A stretch of 64,000 nt of DNA from JAGWBF01 sp965116325 (GCA_965116325.1 OZ220675.1:682001-746000); one strand, 5' to 3'. Numbered from the stretch's first letter, positions 33,688 through 43,258 are shown. Numbers and translations are program-made. The notes: a model not told the origin generated them from the letters alone.

Positions 33688-34209
33688 ATGCAGTGTCCCT
33701 ATTGCAGTCACGATGACTCCAAGGTGATAGATTCCCGAACGTCTGAAAATGGCGTTCGCCGGCGCCGGGAATGCACCCGTTGTGGTCTTCGCTACACAAC
33801 CTACGAGAATGTGCATCTGCCCGCCCTGCTGGTGATCAAGAACGACGAGAGGCGGGAAGAGTTCAGCAGGGACAAGCTAAGGGACGGAATTGCCCGTGCC
33901 TGCACCAAGCGACCCATCTCCTACGACAAGATCGAAGAAATGGCGACAGACATAGAGACCAGCCTCCACGACTCCGGTAACGTCGAGGTGCATTCCAACG
34001 CAATAGGCCGCATGGTCATGGAAAAGCTCCGGGGTCTGGACCGCGTCGCATATGTACGGTTCGCCAGCGTTTACCGGGACTTCCAGGACATCGAGAGCTT
34101 CGAGGAGGTTGTGAGAGACCTCCGCGAGGAAGCCGGCCAGCGCGTAAAGGTGGATAAACCATCCACCCCACCCAGGGCTGGCCGACGTCAGCAGCAGCGG
34201 TTGCTGTAA
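33688..34209 (+). CDS. nrdR: Transcriptional repressor NrdR
   Basis: 173 residues. The N-terminal zinc ribbon MQCPYCSHDDSKVIDSR ... CTRCGLRYTTYE holds the four cysteines. The ATP-cone domain (LLVIKNDERREEFSRDKL) follows at residues about 48-138. NrdR senses ATP/dATP and represses ribonucleotide reductase genes. It sits directly ahead of nrdJ with 47 bases between and behind two NrdR boxes, the expected self-regulated arrangement. The C-terminus has a basic tail (RRQQQRLL). The ATG has no strong Shine-Dalgarno. Confidence 0.97.
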   Translation: MQCPYCSHDDSKVIDSRTSENGVRRRRECTRCGLRYTTYENVHLPALLVIKNDERREEFSRDKLRDGIARACTKRPISYDKIEEMATDIETSLHDSGNVEVHSNAIGRMVMEKLRGLDRVAYVRFASVYRDFQDIESFEEVVRDLREEAGQRVKVDKPSTPPRAGRRQQQRLL

Positions 34210-34256
34210 GCACCACTTTCTATTCATCGAGGCACCGTAAGGGAGGCCAAACAGCA

Positions 34257-36650
34257 ATGACACCCTATACCGAGCATGGTCAAGACATAAGCACGCTGGA
34301 AGTGAGGAACCGGGTCAAGAAAGCCCTGGAAGCTTCCGGCGACCTGGACAAGGCCACTGGAAGTAACCGCAGCCTGAGCGATAACTCCCTGGCGGTCCTT
34401 CAACGCCGCTACTTGGCCAAGGACCGGGAGGGGACAGTTATTGAAGAACCCGACGAGATGTTCAGGCGAGTGGCCCACAACCTGGCCCAAGCTGACCGGC
34501 TGTACGGCGCTACCCAGGAAGAAGTGCAGGCTACCGAAGAAGAGTTCTACAAGACAATGGCCTCGCTGGACTATCTGCCAAACTCACCAACGCTGATGAA
34601 TGCCGGTAGAGAGCTGCAGATGCTCTCGGCATGTTTTGTCCTGCCCGTCGATGACTCCATGGAAGCCATTTTCGAGACGGTCAAACAGGCAACCCTGGTG
34701 CAGAAGAGCGGAGGAGGCACCGGGTTTGCATTCAGCCGGCTGCGTCCCGAAGGCGATATCGTGGGCTCCACGGGAGGAGTTGCCAGCGGCCCTGTCAGCT
34801 TCATGCGAGCCTTCGATGGAGCCACCGAGGCGGTGAAGCAGGGCTCCACCCGTCGGGGTGCCAATATGGGCATCCTGCGAGTCAGTCATCCGGATATCCT
34901 GAAGTTCATAACCTCCAAGGAGGATGGGCACAGCATCTCCAACTTCAACATCTCTGTTGCTGTAACCGAAGAGTTCATGGCCAAGGTGGACGTGGGAGAG
35001 GACTACGACCTGGTCAACCCTCGCAGCGGCAAGATCGAAGGAAGGCTGAACGCCCGCCAGGTGTTCGAGCTCCTGGTGCAGATGGCATGGAAGACCGGCG
35101 ACCCGGGCATCGTATTCCTGGACCGCATCAACAGAGACAATCCTACTCCCAACCTGGGAACGATAGAGAGCACCAACCCTTGTGGAGAGCAGCCCCTTCT
35201 TCCCTATGAATCCTGCAACCTGGGGTCCGTCAATCTTGCCCAGATGATACGGAGCACGGGCGACAGCATCGAGATTGACTGGGACAAGATGGCCAAGGTG
35301 ATCGCCGTTGCCGTTCACACCTTGGAAAATGTGATCGATATGAACGACTATCCCATACAGGCCATCGAAGACATGAGCAAGAAGACCCGGCGCATCGGCT
35401 TGGGGGTCATGGGCTTCGCGGACCTGCTGATCCAGTTGGGAATCCCCTACGCTTCCGAGGCAGCTCTGAACGTGGCTGAAGAGATAATGACCTTTATCCA
35501 GCGGAAGACCCACGAAGCGTCTGCTGCGCTTGCAGAACGACGGGGGAACTTCCCCGCATGGCCGGGCAGCATCTATGACCGGCCCGACGGCCCCCAGATG
35601 CGCAATTCTGCGCCCACCACCATCGCCCCGACCGGCACCATCAGCATCATCGCGGGCTGTTCCAGCGGCATAGAGCCCTTGTTCGCCCTCAGCTATGTGC
35701 GCAACGTGATGGACAACACCATGCTGGTGGAAGGCAACTCCATATTTGAGTCTGTAGCCAAGCACGAGGGCTTTTACTCAAGAGACCTCATGGAAGAGCT
35801 GGCCCACAAGGGCAGCTTGCACGAGCTAAACGGCGCGGTACCCGACTGGGTGAAGGACCTGTTCGCAACCTCCCATGACATCAGTCCCGAGTGGCACGTA
35901 AAGATGCAGGCCGCCTTCCAGAGGCACACCGACAACGCGGTCTCAAAGACTATCAACTTCCCCAACGAGGCAACCCAGGAAGACATAGCGGATGCTTACA
36001 TGCTTGCCTATAAGATGGGTTGCAAGGGAATCACTATATACAGGGACGGCAGCAAGGAAAACCAGGTGCTGAGCACGGGCGAGACCCATCGCGAGCCCGA
36101 CCTCGAAGATGCTGCCGACGTTGAGACCGGCAGCACCCTTACGCCAAGGGAACGCCCCTCAGAGATGCTGGGCATTACCGAGCGCATTAAGACTGGCCAT
36201 GGAACGATGTACATTACCATTAACTTCGATGAAGGCCACATGCCCTTTGAGGTGTTTTCTACCCTGGGCAAGGCTGGCGGCTGTGATTCAGCCCAGCTGG
36301 AAGCCATCTCCCGCCTGGTTTCCCTAGCCCTTCGTTCGGGGGTTGACATCAGGGAGGTGGTCAGCCAGCTAAAGGGCATCACCTGCTGCCCGGCGTGGGA
36401 CAACGGCGCCCTGGTCCGCTCCGCCCCCGATGCTGTTGCCCTAGCCCTGGAGCGGCGCATCTCTTCAGAGGTGGCCCACGGGCCCATAGATGGCTCCCAG
36501 CTGAAGCTGTTCGCATCCACGGACAAGCGCCAGTCCTGGGACCTGTCGGGTACCTTGCCTCGCACCCGGTGCCCCGACTGCAACGCTCCCGTTGCCTACC
36601 AGGAAGGCTGCCTGCTCTGCGCTTCCTGCGGTTGGAATAAGTGTGGCTAG
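34257..36650 (+). CDS. nrdJ: Adenosylcobalamin-dependent ribonucleotide reductase (class II)
   Basis: 797 residues, the usual NrdJ length. The order is a short N-terminal part, then the alpha/beta barrel with SPTLMNAGRELQMLSACFVLP, GTGFAFSRLRPEGD, the radical/substrate block NPCGEQPLLPYESCNLGSVNL, and PTTIAPTGTISIIAGCSSG. A C-terminal extension ends in CPDCNAPVAYQEGC...CASCG, a zinc ribbon supplying the reducing cysteines. It makes dNDPs/dNTPs anaerobically or aerobically with adenosylcobalamin as radical source, linking it to the cobalamin genes upstream. No other reductase class is in the window. GGGAGG precedes the ATG. Confidence 0.96.
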   Translation: MTPYTEHGQDISTLEVRNRVKKALEASGDLDKATGSNRSLSDNSLAVLQRRYLAKDREGTVIEEPDEMFRRVAHNLAQADRLYGATQEEVQATEEEFYKTMASLDYLPNSPTLMNAGRELQMLSACFVLPVDDSMEAIFETVKQATLVQKSGGGTGFAFSRLRPEGDIVGSTGGVASGPVSFMRAFDGATEAVKQGSTRRGANMGILRVSHPDILKFITSKEDGHSISNFNISVAVTEEFMAKVDVGEDYDLVNPRSGKIEGRLNARQVFELLVQMAWKTGDPGIVFLDRINRDNPTPNLGTIESTNPCGEQPLLPYESCNLGSVNLAQMIRSTGDSIEIDWDKMAKVIAVAVHTLENVIDMNDYPIQAIEDMSKKTRRIGLGVMGFADLLIQLGIPYASEAALNVAEEIMTFIQRKTHEASAALAERRGNFPAWPGSIYDRPDGPQMRNSAPTTIAPTGTISIIAGCSSGIEPLFALSYVRNVMDNTMLVEGNSIFESVAKHEGFYSRDLMEELAHKGSLHELNGAVPDWVKDLFATSHDISPEWHVKMQAAFQRHTDNAVSKTINFPNEATQEDIADAYMLAYKMGCKGITIYRDGSKENQVLSTGETHREPDLEDAADVETGSTLTPRERPSEMLGITERIKTGHGTMYITINFDEGHMPFEVFSTLGKAGGCDSAQLEAISRLVSLALRSGVDIREVVSQLKGITCCPAWDNGALVRSAPDAVALALERRISSEVAHGPIDGSQLKLFASTDKRQSWDLSGTLPRTRCPDCNAPVAYQEGCLLCASCGWNKCG

Positions 36651-36651
36651 A

Positions 36652-37683
36652 ATGGCTGGCACTTCCGACAAACCTACCATCGCCATAACCATGGGCGACC
36701 CGTGCGGGATCGGCCCCGAGGTTGTTGCCAAGACCTTGGCTTCCGACGACATTTACTCCATCTGCCGTCCCGTGGTGATAGGAAGCGGGTACGCCATGGA
36801 GCAAGCCTCCAGCTTGGCGGGGGTTCCCCTGAGAGTGCTAGAGGTAGCATCAGCCGGGGACGGCGGGCACACAGCCGGACAGGTCGATATCATCGACCCT
36901 CACAACCTCAATCCAGAGGATATAACCGTCGGTCGCATCTCGCCCACATGCGGACGCGCCTGCATGGAATGGGTGTCCACGGCAGGGGAGCTCGCCCTCT
37001 CGGGCGAGGTGGATGCCATCGCCACCGCTCCTGTAAACAAGGAGGCGGCCAGCCTGGCGGGTTACACATCCATAGGCCACATGGAGCTCCTCCAAGAGCT
37101 TACGGGCGCCTCGGACGTGGCTACCATGCTGATGACCAAAAGGCTTTGGGTGGTCCACCTGACCACTCACAGGTCCCTTCGCATCGCCTGCGACTATGTC
37201 ACCCGGGACCGTATCCTGGGCAAACTGGTGCTGACCCACGACACCTTCGAGCAGTGGGGCATCCCCAGCCCGCGAATCGGCGTCGCTGCCCTCAATCCCC
37301 ACGCCAGTGACGGCGGCCTCATTGGCAACGAAGAGGCTGAAGAAATTCTCCCCGCCGTCGAGGCTGCGCGGGAAAGGGGCATAAACGCCGTTGGGCCGGT
37401 GCCTGCCGACAGCATCTTTCACCAAGCCATCGATGGCGCCTACGACGTCGTGCTGGCGATGTACCATGACCAGGGACACATCCCCGTGAAGGTGTATGGC
37501 TTCGAAGAGAGCATCACCGCCAACCTGGGCCTGCCTTTTGTGAGGACCTCCGTAGATCACGGCACCGCCTTTGACATCGCCGGGCAGGGGATCGCTTCCA
37601 GCGTTAGCATGTTCCAGGCGGTAAGGGCCGCGGTGCTCCTGTCCACGGGGCAGGGTTTGCCTGAAACGGGGGCTGCGAACTAG
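36652..37683 (+). CDS. pdxA: PdxA-family 4-hydroxythreonine-4-phosphate (or 4-phospho-threonate) dehydrogenase
   Basis: 343 residues. PTIAITMGDPCGIGPEVVAKTL at the start and FVRTSVDHGTAFDIAGQG near the end are PdxA marks. The metal-binding block reads AMYHDQGHIPVKVYGF, closer to the PdxA2/DenD-like side of the family than to canonical YHDQGL. It could therefore make a vitamin B6 precursor or oxidise a four-carbon phospho-sugar acid. The start at ATG 36652 begins one base after the nrdJ stop (TAGAATG), so coupling is likely. The frame is open upstream inside nrdJ, which I reject. No other B6 gene is nearby to decide the role. Confidence 0.88.
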   Translation: MAGTSDKPTIAITMGDPCGIGPEVVAKTLASDDIYSICRPVVIGSGYAMEQASSLAGVPLRVLEVASAGDGGHTAGQVDIIDPHNLNPEDITVGRISPTCGRACMEWVSTAGELALSGEVDAIATAPVNKEAASLAGYTSIGHMELLQELTGASDVATMLMTKRLWVVHLTTHRSLRIACDYVTRDRILGKLVLTHDTFEQWGIPSPRIGVAALNPHASDGGLIGNEEAEEILPAVEAARERGINAVGPVPADSIFHQAIDGAYDVVLAMYHDQGHIPVKVYGFEESITANLGLPFVRTSVDHGTAFDIAGQGIASSVSMFQAVRAAVLLSTGQGLPETGAAN

Positions 37684-37685
37684 CT

Positions 37686-38498
37686 ATGAGACTGGCATTC
37701 ATCGGCGGCGGCGTCATGGCAGAGGCCATAATCGGAGGAGCCCTGTCCAAGGGAATCGTCGAGGCCGGCAACATCTCCGTCGGTGAACCCCTGGAGGCAC
37801 GCCGGACTGCTCTGCTCGACAGGTTCGGAGTGCTTGTCTTTGCCGAAAACCGAGCTGCGGTCGATAGCTGCGACCTTGTCGTACTCGCTACCAAACCCCA
37901 GAACCTACCCGACGCTTTAGGCGAGCTGCGTGGCGCCCTGCAAACGGACCAGGTGGTTCTCTCAATCGTTGCCGGGACACCCATGTCCACCATCATCGAC
38001 GGCCTGAACCATGCCAAGGTCATCAGGGTGATGCCTAACACCCCCTCCCAGATTGGGGAGGGCATGACCGTCTGGACCTCCTCACCTCAAGTAAGCGATG
38101 AGTCCAAGCAGGTGACGGCGTCTATCCTGGAGACCATGGGCAGGGAGATCTACGTCTCCGATGAGAAGTACCTGGACATGGCTACCGCCCTCAGCGCCAG
38201 CGGTCCCGCCTATGTCTTCATGTTCATAGAGGCCCTGGCCGATGCCGGGGTCCACATAGGCCTGTCCAGGGACATGGCCCAGGCGATGGCGCTGCAGACC
38301 GTCCTGGGAAGCACCAAGCTGGCAGTCGAAACGGGGAGACATCCCGCGGAACTGCGGAACATGGTCACCTCACCCGGCGGCACCACCGTCGAAGCCCTGC
38401 TGGAGCTGGAGGACGGGGGCTTCCGTTCCAGCGTGTTGAACGCCGTCATCGCTGCATACAGAAGGTCGTTAGAACTGGGCGGGCATCGTTGGACCTAA
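37686..38498 (+). CDS. proC: Pyrroline-5-carboxylate reductase
   Basis: 270 residues. The NAD(P)-binding loop FIGGGVMAEAIIGG is at residues 4-17. The C-terminal domain holds VRVMPNTPSQIGEG-like and TALSASGPAYVFMFIEAL, and TSPGGTTVEAL, the ProC signature. It carries out the last step of proline synthesis. It starts 2 bases after pdxA and its end overlaps the next gene's TTG start by 10 bases, so it belongs to the same transcript. This is an unusual neighbour combination, probably a fixed cluster in this lineage. Confidence 0.95.
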   Translation: MRLAFIGGGVMAEAIIGGALSKGIVEAGNISVGEPLEARRTALLDRFGVLVFAENRAAVDSCDLVVLATKPQNLPDALGELRGALQTDQVVLSIVAGTPMSTIIDGLNHAKVIRVMPNTPSQIGEGMTVWTSSPQVSDESKQVTASILETMGREIYVSDEKYLDMATALSASGPAYVFMFIEALADAGVHIGLSRDMAQAMALQTVLGSTKLAVETGRHPAELRNMVTSPGGTTVEALLELEDGGFRSSVLNAVIAAYRRSLELGGHRWT

Positions 38499-38740
38499 TA
38501 AAGTACTTCCTCGAAATCTTTATCTTCGTCCTTATATTTGCCATCTTTGCCCGGTCCATCCTGTCCTGGTTTCCCATCGGCAACACCAACCATCCTATTG
38601 TCGCCATCGTTTACCAGATAACGGAACCCATACTGGGGCCTCTGCGTCGAATAGTGCCAAGGCTGGGAATGTTCGACATTACCCCAATGATCGCCATCTT
38701 CATCCTCATCATCTTGAGCACCGCCGTCAGCCGGCTCTAG
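38489..38740 (+). CDS. YggT-family membrane protein
   Basis: 83 residues with two membrane helices (FLEIFIFVLIFAIFARSILSW and the C-terminal MIAIFILIILSTAVS). Between them is the YggT mark VYQITEPILGPLRRIVP. YggT proteins are often next to proC in bacteria and are linked to osmotic stress or division-site positioning. The TTG at 38489 overlaps the end of proC by 10 bases; no ATG is available at the family start. It is the fourth gene of the run nrdJ-pdxA-proC-yggT. Confidence 0.88.
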   Translation: MDLIKYFLEIFIFVLIFAIFARSILSWFPIGNTNHPIVAIVYQITEPILGPLRRIVPRLGMFDITPMIAIFILIILSTAVSRL

Positions 38741-38834
38741 GGTAGGGGTTTTGCCGCCGCGACTTTCCGGGCAAGTTGACCCGTAGGAATCGGGAAGATA
38801 GAATCCCTGTAGAAGTACCGCAGGCAGAGCAGAG

Positions 38835-39167
38835 ATGTACCACAAAGAACTGCTAAAGGGCAACACCGAGACCCTACTCCTCTTCCTCCTTACGGAAAAG
38901 CCGATGTACGGCTACGAGATCGTAAAGGAGATAGAGAGCAGGAGTCAGGGCTATTTCCAGTTCAAGGAAGGCACGTTATATCCTGCCCTCCATAGGTTGG
39001 AGAAGGCCGGCTGGGTCGACGGACTATGGGGCGAGGCCTCCACGGGGGCGCCCCGCAGGTACTACCACATCACTGCCAAGGGAGAAGGGGTCTTGAAGGA
39101 ACGGCTCCGGGAATGGGAGAGGTTCTCTTCAGCCGTCAACTCGATAATGCTGGCGGAAGCCCAGTAA
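38835..39167 (+). CDS. PadR-family transcriptional regulator
   Basis: 110 residues, the PadR-s1 size. The winged helix reads LLFLLTEKPMYGYEIVKEIE, then FKEGTLYPALHRLEKAGWV (recognition helix) and the wing GAPRRYYHITAKGEGVL. These regulators usually repress a membrane protein gene next to them, here the HAAS-type protein, 21 bases downstream. The start ATG at 38835 has a weak Shine-Dalgarno-like GCAGAGCAGAG upstream. Confidence 0.93.
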   Translation: MYHKELLKGNTETLLLFLLTEKPMYGYEIVKEIESRSQGYFQFKEGTLYPALHRLEKAGWVDGLWGEASTGAPRRYYHITAKGEGVLKERLREWERFSSAVNSIMLAEAQ

Positions 39168-39188
39168 CCCACCCCAAGGAGACGGGGA

Positions 39189-40196
39189 TTGGAAGCGGAA
39201 CTCCAAGGCTACCTTCAGTCCATCACGCATAAGCTTAAGCTGGACCCTAGCACCAACAAAGAAGTGGTGCTGGAGCTTCAGACCCACCTGGAAGAGAAGG
39301 TCAAGGAGCTGGAGCAGGAGGGGCTGACCTACAGGGAAGCTCTCTCCAGGGCAGTCCAGGACCTGGGACACCCGGACCTCATCGCCAAGGACATGTACTC
39401 AGTGCACAGCCGCGGTTCCTGGGGCGACATCCTCTTGGCAACCCTACCGCACCTCCTCCTGGCATCCCTGTTTGCCCTGCATCTGTGGACCTACTACATT
39501 CTCGTCGCCTTGCTCATAATCGGAGTTACCATAGTCGCCCTCCGGGCCTGGAAGCAGGGAAGGCCCAAGTGGGCCTATACGTGGCTGGGCTATTCCATCG
39601 CCGGTCCCGCCCTATCCTGGCTCCTGTCCCTGGCAGCCTTGGCGTACGGGGCATACAGCTTCCTCACCACAGGGGCATTGCCCTTCAGTACCCCGATCTT
39701 CATCCTTCTCATAGCCTATGTGCCCTTCTCCCTCTGGATCATGGGCCGCGTAGTCATGAAAGTAGTGAAGCAGGACTGGCTCCTGGTTTCATTGACCGCC
39801 CTTCCCTTCCCCTTCCTGACTTCCTGGATACTATTCCTGAACTGGCAGGGAGGCATATTCGCCGACCATGCACTGAAGTTCCAGGAAACCGATGGAGACC
39901 GCGCTTTGGTGTTTCTGGCCTTGGCCATAACCACGGCGGTGTTCATGAAGGTCGGAAACCGCTTCCTCAAGATCGGGCTGCTGACCGCCACAACCAGTGT
40001 GCTGATCATCGTCACCATGGCGGCTATACCATTCAGCTTCGGTTTGCTAACCGTCACCCTCATTGCAATCGCTTCCGTGGCATTCATGCTGAGCCCTGCC
40101 CTCCTCCAGTCCCGCTTGAGTAAACCAGAGCCTTCCTACATCCCCAGGGATAGCGTCGAGGAAGGGACCACCCATTGGTCTCCCAACGAAAGATAG
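39189..40196 (+). CDS. HAAS (DUF1700-like) N-terminal plus multi-pass membrane protein
   Basis: 335 residues. Residues 1-70 form the helical HAAS/'permease prefix' domain (VVLELQTHLEEKVKELEQEG, SRAVQDLGHPDLIAKDM), followed by about seven or eight membrane segments. Such proteins are typically paired with a PadR regulator, as here, and their function is unknown, though sensing of membrane stress has been suggested for relatives. The TTG at 39189 has AAGGAG about 9 bases before it. The end overlaps degV by 22 bases. I cannot name a substrate. Confidence 0.8.
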   Translation: MEAELQGYLQSITHKLKLDPSTNKEVVLELQTHLEEKVKELEQEGLTYREALSRAVQDLGHPDLIAKDMYSVHSRGSWGDILLATLPHLLLASLFALHLWTYYILVALLIIGVTIVALRAWKQGRPKWAYTWLGYSIAGPALSWLLSLAALAYGAYSFLTTGALPFSTPIFILLIAYVPFSLWIMGRVVMKVVKQDWLLVSLTALPFPFLTSWILFLNWQGGIFADHALKFQETDGDRALVFLALAITTAVFMKVGNRFLKIGLLTATTSVLIIVTMAAIPFSFGLLTVTLIAIASVAFMLSPALLQSRLSKPEPSYIPRDSVEEGTTHWSPNER

Positions 40197-41089
40197 CTGT
40201 TGTAGTAGATAGCAGCAGCTGCCTGCCCGATGACCATCTCAAGAAGTGGAACATCTTCACGGTCCCCCATCGGCTCATCCTCAACGACCACACGTACCAA
40301 GACGGCGTTGATATAAGTCCAGCCTCCTTCTATGGGCTCATGGAGAAGGATGGGGTTACGCCCACAACAGCTGCCCCACCCCCCGCAGCCTTTCTCGATG
40401 TCTTCCGGGAAGCCCGTTCCGTCGCTGACGACCTCATCTGCATAACCGTTGCCTCGAATCTGAGCTCGGCCTACGATTCCGCCCGGGCCGCTGCCGAGAT
40501 GGCGAGCGGGGAGCCTGGCGGTGAGATCGCTGTAATTGACAGCAGGGCGGCGGCGGGAGCCCATGGCCTCATCGCCCTTGAAGCCGCGGGGATGGCCCAT
40601 CGCGAAGAGCCTCTATCCCAGGTGGCCGCCGCTGTGAACAGCCTGATTCCCAGGGTAACCCTGCTGGCATACGTGGAGACACTGCAATACCTAAAAAAGG
40701 GCGGACGTGTGCCCAAAGTAGCCGCTTGGGCAGGCTCCATCCTGGGGATAAGGCCCATAGCCGAGCTTAGCTTGGGCGAGGCCAAGGTGATAGGCAAGCT
40801 GCGGAGCCGGCCCAACGGCATCAGGAAGCTGGCGGACTTGGCCAAGTCCAGGGTAGGAGAGCAGGCTGTACGTGTGAACGTCATGCACGCCAACGCTTTC
40901 CGGGATGCCGAGGGCTTGTGCGAAATTCTGTCCAGGGAGCTTGACTGCCGCGATATGATCATCAGCGAATTCACCCCGGTCATGGGCGCCCATCTGGGCC
41001 CGGGAGTCGTAGGACTGGCCTTCTACACGGATGAGGGGCCCCATGAAGAAGACGCTGACTCAGCCCCATCCGGCGCCGGGGCAAAGTAG
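40175..41089 (+). CDS. DegV-family fatty-acid-binding protein
   Basis: 304 residues. KIAVVVDSSSCLPDD opens the fold, TTAAPPPAAFLDVF is the DegV mid-block, ITVASNLSSAYDSA marks the lipid site, and VETLQYLKKGGRVPKVAAWAG closes the second half. DegV/FakB proteins hold fatty acids for a fatty-acid kinase (FakA). No FakA is seen in the window. The TTG start lies inside the previous gene by 22 bases, so the choice is moderate; the family start VVVDSSS fits. Confidence 0.9.
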   Translation: MVSQRKIAVVVDSSSCLPDDHLKKWNIFTVPHRLILNDHTYQDGVDISPASFYGLMEKDGVTPTTAAPPPAAFLDVFREARSVADDLICITVASNLSSAYDSARAAAEMASGEPGGEIAVIDSRAAAGAHGLIALEAAGMAHREEPLSQVAAAVNSLIPRVTLLAYVETLQYLKKGGRVPKVAAWAGSILGIRPIAELSLGEAKVIGKLRSRPNGIRKLADLAKSRVGEQAVRVNVMHANAFRDAEGLCEILSRELDCRDMIISEFTPVMGAHLGPGVVGLAFYTDEGPHEEDADSAPSGAGAK

Positions 41090-41756
41090 GCCCGAGAACA
41101 GATATCCCATGCAGAATCCAACGACAAGAGCATCCACCGCGACCGAGGATGCATCCTATCTGTTGTCAAGGCTGCCGGCGCTGCCGCCCTCATCGGGTCA
41201 GCCGGTGATGATCATGCTCTCCGGACTTCCCGGCACCGGGAAGTCTTACTTTGCCCGGCGCTTGGCATCCCGCTGCCCGGTCGTGATTCTTGAAAGCGAT
41301 GCAATTCGGAAGGATCTGTTCTCAAAACCAACCTATGAACCTGCAGAGCACGTCCGGACCTTTGCTGTCCTCCATTCGATGGCTGAGGACCTGCTCCGAC
41401 GAAGCATATCGGTGCTGATCGATGCCACCAACCTGATAGAGCGAAACCGCAGAATCTTCTACAATATTGCCCAGCGATGCGGCGCCAAGCTCATCCCAGT
41501 CCAGACCACTGCTCCTTCCCAGCTCGTCCGCAAGCGTCTTGACCAACGCGAGAGCTCCGGAGATCGGGAGGGCAGTTCTGATGCCGGCTGGGATGTGTAC
41601 CTGAAGCTGGAGCCTTCCATGGAACCCATAGTCGGCGAGCACTATGTGGTGGACACATCAGAGGACACCCAGCCGCTAATGGACCAAGTCGCCCACGAAG
41701 CAAACAAATGGATAAGTAACTCTTCTGCAAAGGAGGAAGTATGGACATCAAAGTAG
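41043..41756 (+). CDS. P-loop kinase (AAA_33/zeta-toxin-like)
   Basis: About 237 residues. The P-loop IMLSGLPGTGKSYFARRLA lies near residue 60, with a catalytic ESDAIRKDLF and LIDATNLIERNRR, the pattern of polynucleotide- or zeta-like small-molecule kinases. The start is uncertain: ATGs at 41031, 41043 and 41109 are all in frame, with GAGGGG just ahead of 41043. The N-terminal 35 residues are low in structure. It overlaps degV by 47 bases and pepA by 16. No antitoxin-like gene is adjacent, so a toxin role is not supported. Its domain resembles the C-terminal half of the kinase at 12028. Confidence 0.75.
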   Translation: MKKTLTQPHPAPGQSRPENRYPMQNPTTRASTATEDASYLLSRLPALPPSSGQPVMIMLSGLPGTGKSYFARRLASRCPVVILESDAIRKDLFSKPTYEPAEHVRTFAVLHSMAEDLLRRSISVLIDATNLIERNRRIFYNIAQRCGAKLIPVQTTAPSQLVRKRLDQRESSGDREGSSDAGWDVYLKLEPSMEPIVGEHYVVDTSEDTQPLMDQVAHEANKWISNSSAKEEVWTSK

Positions 41757-43258
41757 TCCAGGGTGATATAACCCAGGTGGATGCCCCAGCCATCGTGGTG
41801 AACCTGTTCGAGGGCGTTGAGAGCCCGGCAGGCGCAACGGGCGCCGTGGACAAAGCACTGGATGGAGGGATCACCCAGCTCATCAAGGACGGGGAAATCA
41901 AGGGCAAGAAGGGTGAGACCACCCTCATCCACACCTTCGGCAAGATCCCGGCTGGAAGGGTAGTTGTGCTGGGCTTGGGAAAGGCCGACGAGTTCGACGT
42001 TGAGGTAGTCCGCAAGACCATGGGGAGCGCCTGCCGTTATCTTCGCAAGCTGGACATACGGAAAGCGGCAACCATTGCCCACGGATCGGGGATAGGCGGG
42101 CTGGATACCGCCGATGCGGGCCAGGGACTGGCGGAGGGAAGCATCCTCGGTCTCTACCGGTTCAAGACCTACCTCACCAAGAACCCCGAAGACAACGCCA
42201 AGGACCTGGATGAGCTCCTGGTTGTGGAGGCAGACAAGGACAGGGTTTCCAGCTTGGAGGAGGGCGTAAGGCGAGGGAGGATCATCGCTGAGGCCGCCAT
42301 GATAGCCAGGGACATGGTCAACGAACCCGCCAACATTATGACACCCACGCGTATGTCCGAAGCTGCCCGGCAGGTGTCCGAAGAGCACGGTCTGGAACTT
42401 AAGGTGATCGACCGCGACGACATGAAGCAGATGGGCATGGGCGCTTTCCTGGGTGTTGCCCAGGGGAGCGACGAACCCCCCAAGCTGATCATCCTCAAGT
42501 ACGAGGGGGACCAGGAAAACCCGTCCAACAACCTGGGCCTGATCGGCAAGGGCATCACCTTCGACACCGGTGGCATCTCCATCAAGCCAGCGGCCAACAT
42601 GGAGGACATGAAGGGCGATATGGCCGGCGGAGCGTCGGTGATCGCAGCGATGAAGGCCATCGGCCAGCTGAAGCCCAAGATCAACGTGACGGGCATGGTT
42701 GCAGCCACGGAGAACATGCCCGGCGGGTCGGCCCAAAGGCCGGGAGATGTGGTGCGAAGCATGAGCGGCAAGACCGTGGAGGTCATCAATACCGACGCCG
42801 AAGGCCGCCTTGTGCTCTGCGACGCCCTCCATTACGCCCAGGAGATGGGCATCACCAGGCTGGTGGATGTTGCCACCCTCACCGGAGCAATCATCGTAGC
42901 CCTGGGACATGCCTGCAGCGGCGCCATGACCAACAACCAGGAACTGATGGACGAGGTTACCAGGGCAGGGAAAGCGACGGGAGAACGAATCTGGCAGCTC
43001 CCCATGTACGATGAGTACAAGGAGCAGCTCAAGAGCAATGTCGCCGATATCAAGAACGTCGGGGGCAGACCTGCCGGCTCCATCACTGCCGCCCAGTTCC
43101 TGGCGGAATTCGTTGGAGACACGCCCTGGGTCCACCTGGACATCGCAGGGACCTTCCTGAGCAGCGAGGAGAGCGGCTACGTCGTTAAGGGTGGCACTGG
43201 AGTTCCTACCCGGGCCCTGATCGACCTGACCCTCGACCTGGCCGGGAAAGCTCCGTGA
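41741..43258 (+). CDS. pepA: Leucyl aminopeptidase (M17 family)
   Basis: 505 residues, typical length. The N-terminal macro-like domain precedes the catalytic domain. The metal and catalytic residues are in IGKGITFDTGGISIKP (Lys, Asp), KGDMAGGAS and NTDAEGRLVLCDAL. It is a two-zinc cytosolic hexamer that removes N-terminal amino acids. AAAGGAGG precedes the ATG at 41741, which lies within the kinase gene. It ends this co-directional run and is followed by two tRNAs. Confidence 0.96.
   Translation: MDIKVVQGDITQVDAPAIVVNLFEGVESPAGATGAVDKALDGGITQLIKDGEIKGKKGETTLIHTFGKIPAGRVVVLGLGKADEFDVEVVRKTMGSACRYLRKLDIRKAATIAHGSGIGGLDTADAGQGLAEGSILGLYRFKTYLTKNPEDNAKDLDELLVVEADKDRVSSLEEGVRRGRIIAEAAMIARDMVNEPANIMTPTRMSEAARQVSEEHGLELKVIDRDDMKQMGMGAFLGVAQGSDEPPKLIILKYEGDQENPSNNLGLIGKGITFDTGGISIKPAANMEDMKGDMAGGASVIAAMKAIGQLKPKINVTGMVAATENMPGGSAQRPGDVVRSMSGKTVEVINTDAEGRLVLCDALHYAQEMGITRLVDVATLTGAIIVALGHACSGAMTNNQELMDEVTRAGKATGERIWQLPMYDEYKEQLKSNVADIKNVGGRPAGSITAAQFLAEFVGDTPWVHLDIAGTFLSSEESGYVVKGGTGVPTRALIDLTLDLAGKAP

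Noticed and set aside
41043..41756. Zeta-toxin of a toxin-antitoxin pair
   Set aside because: No small antitoxin-like gene is adjacent; it lies inside a housekeeping-like operon.
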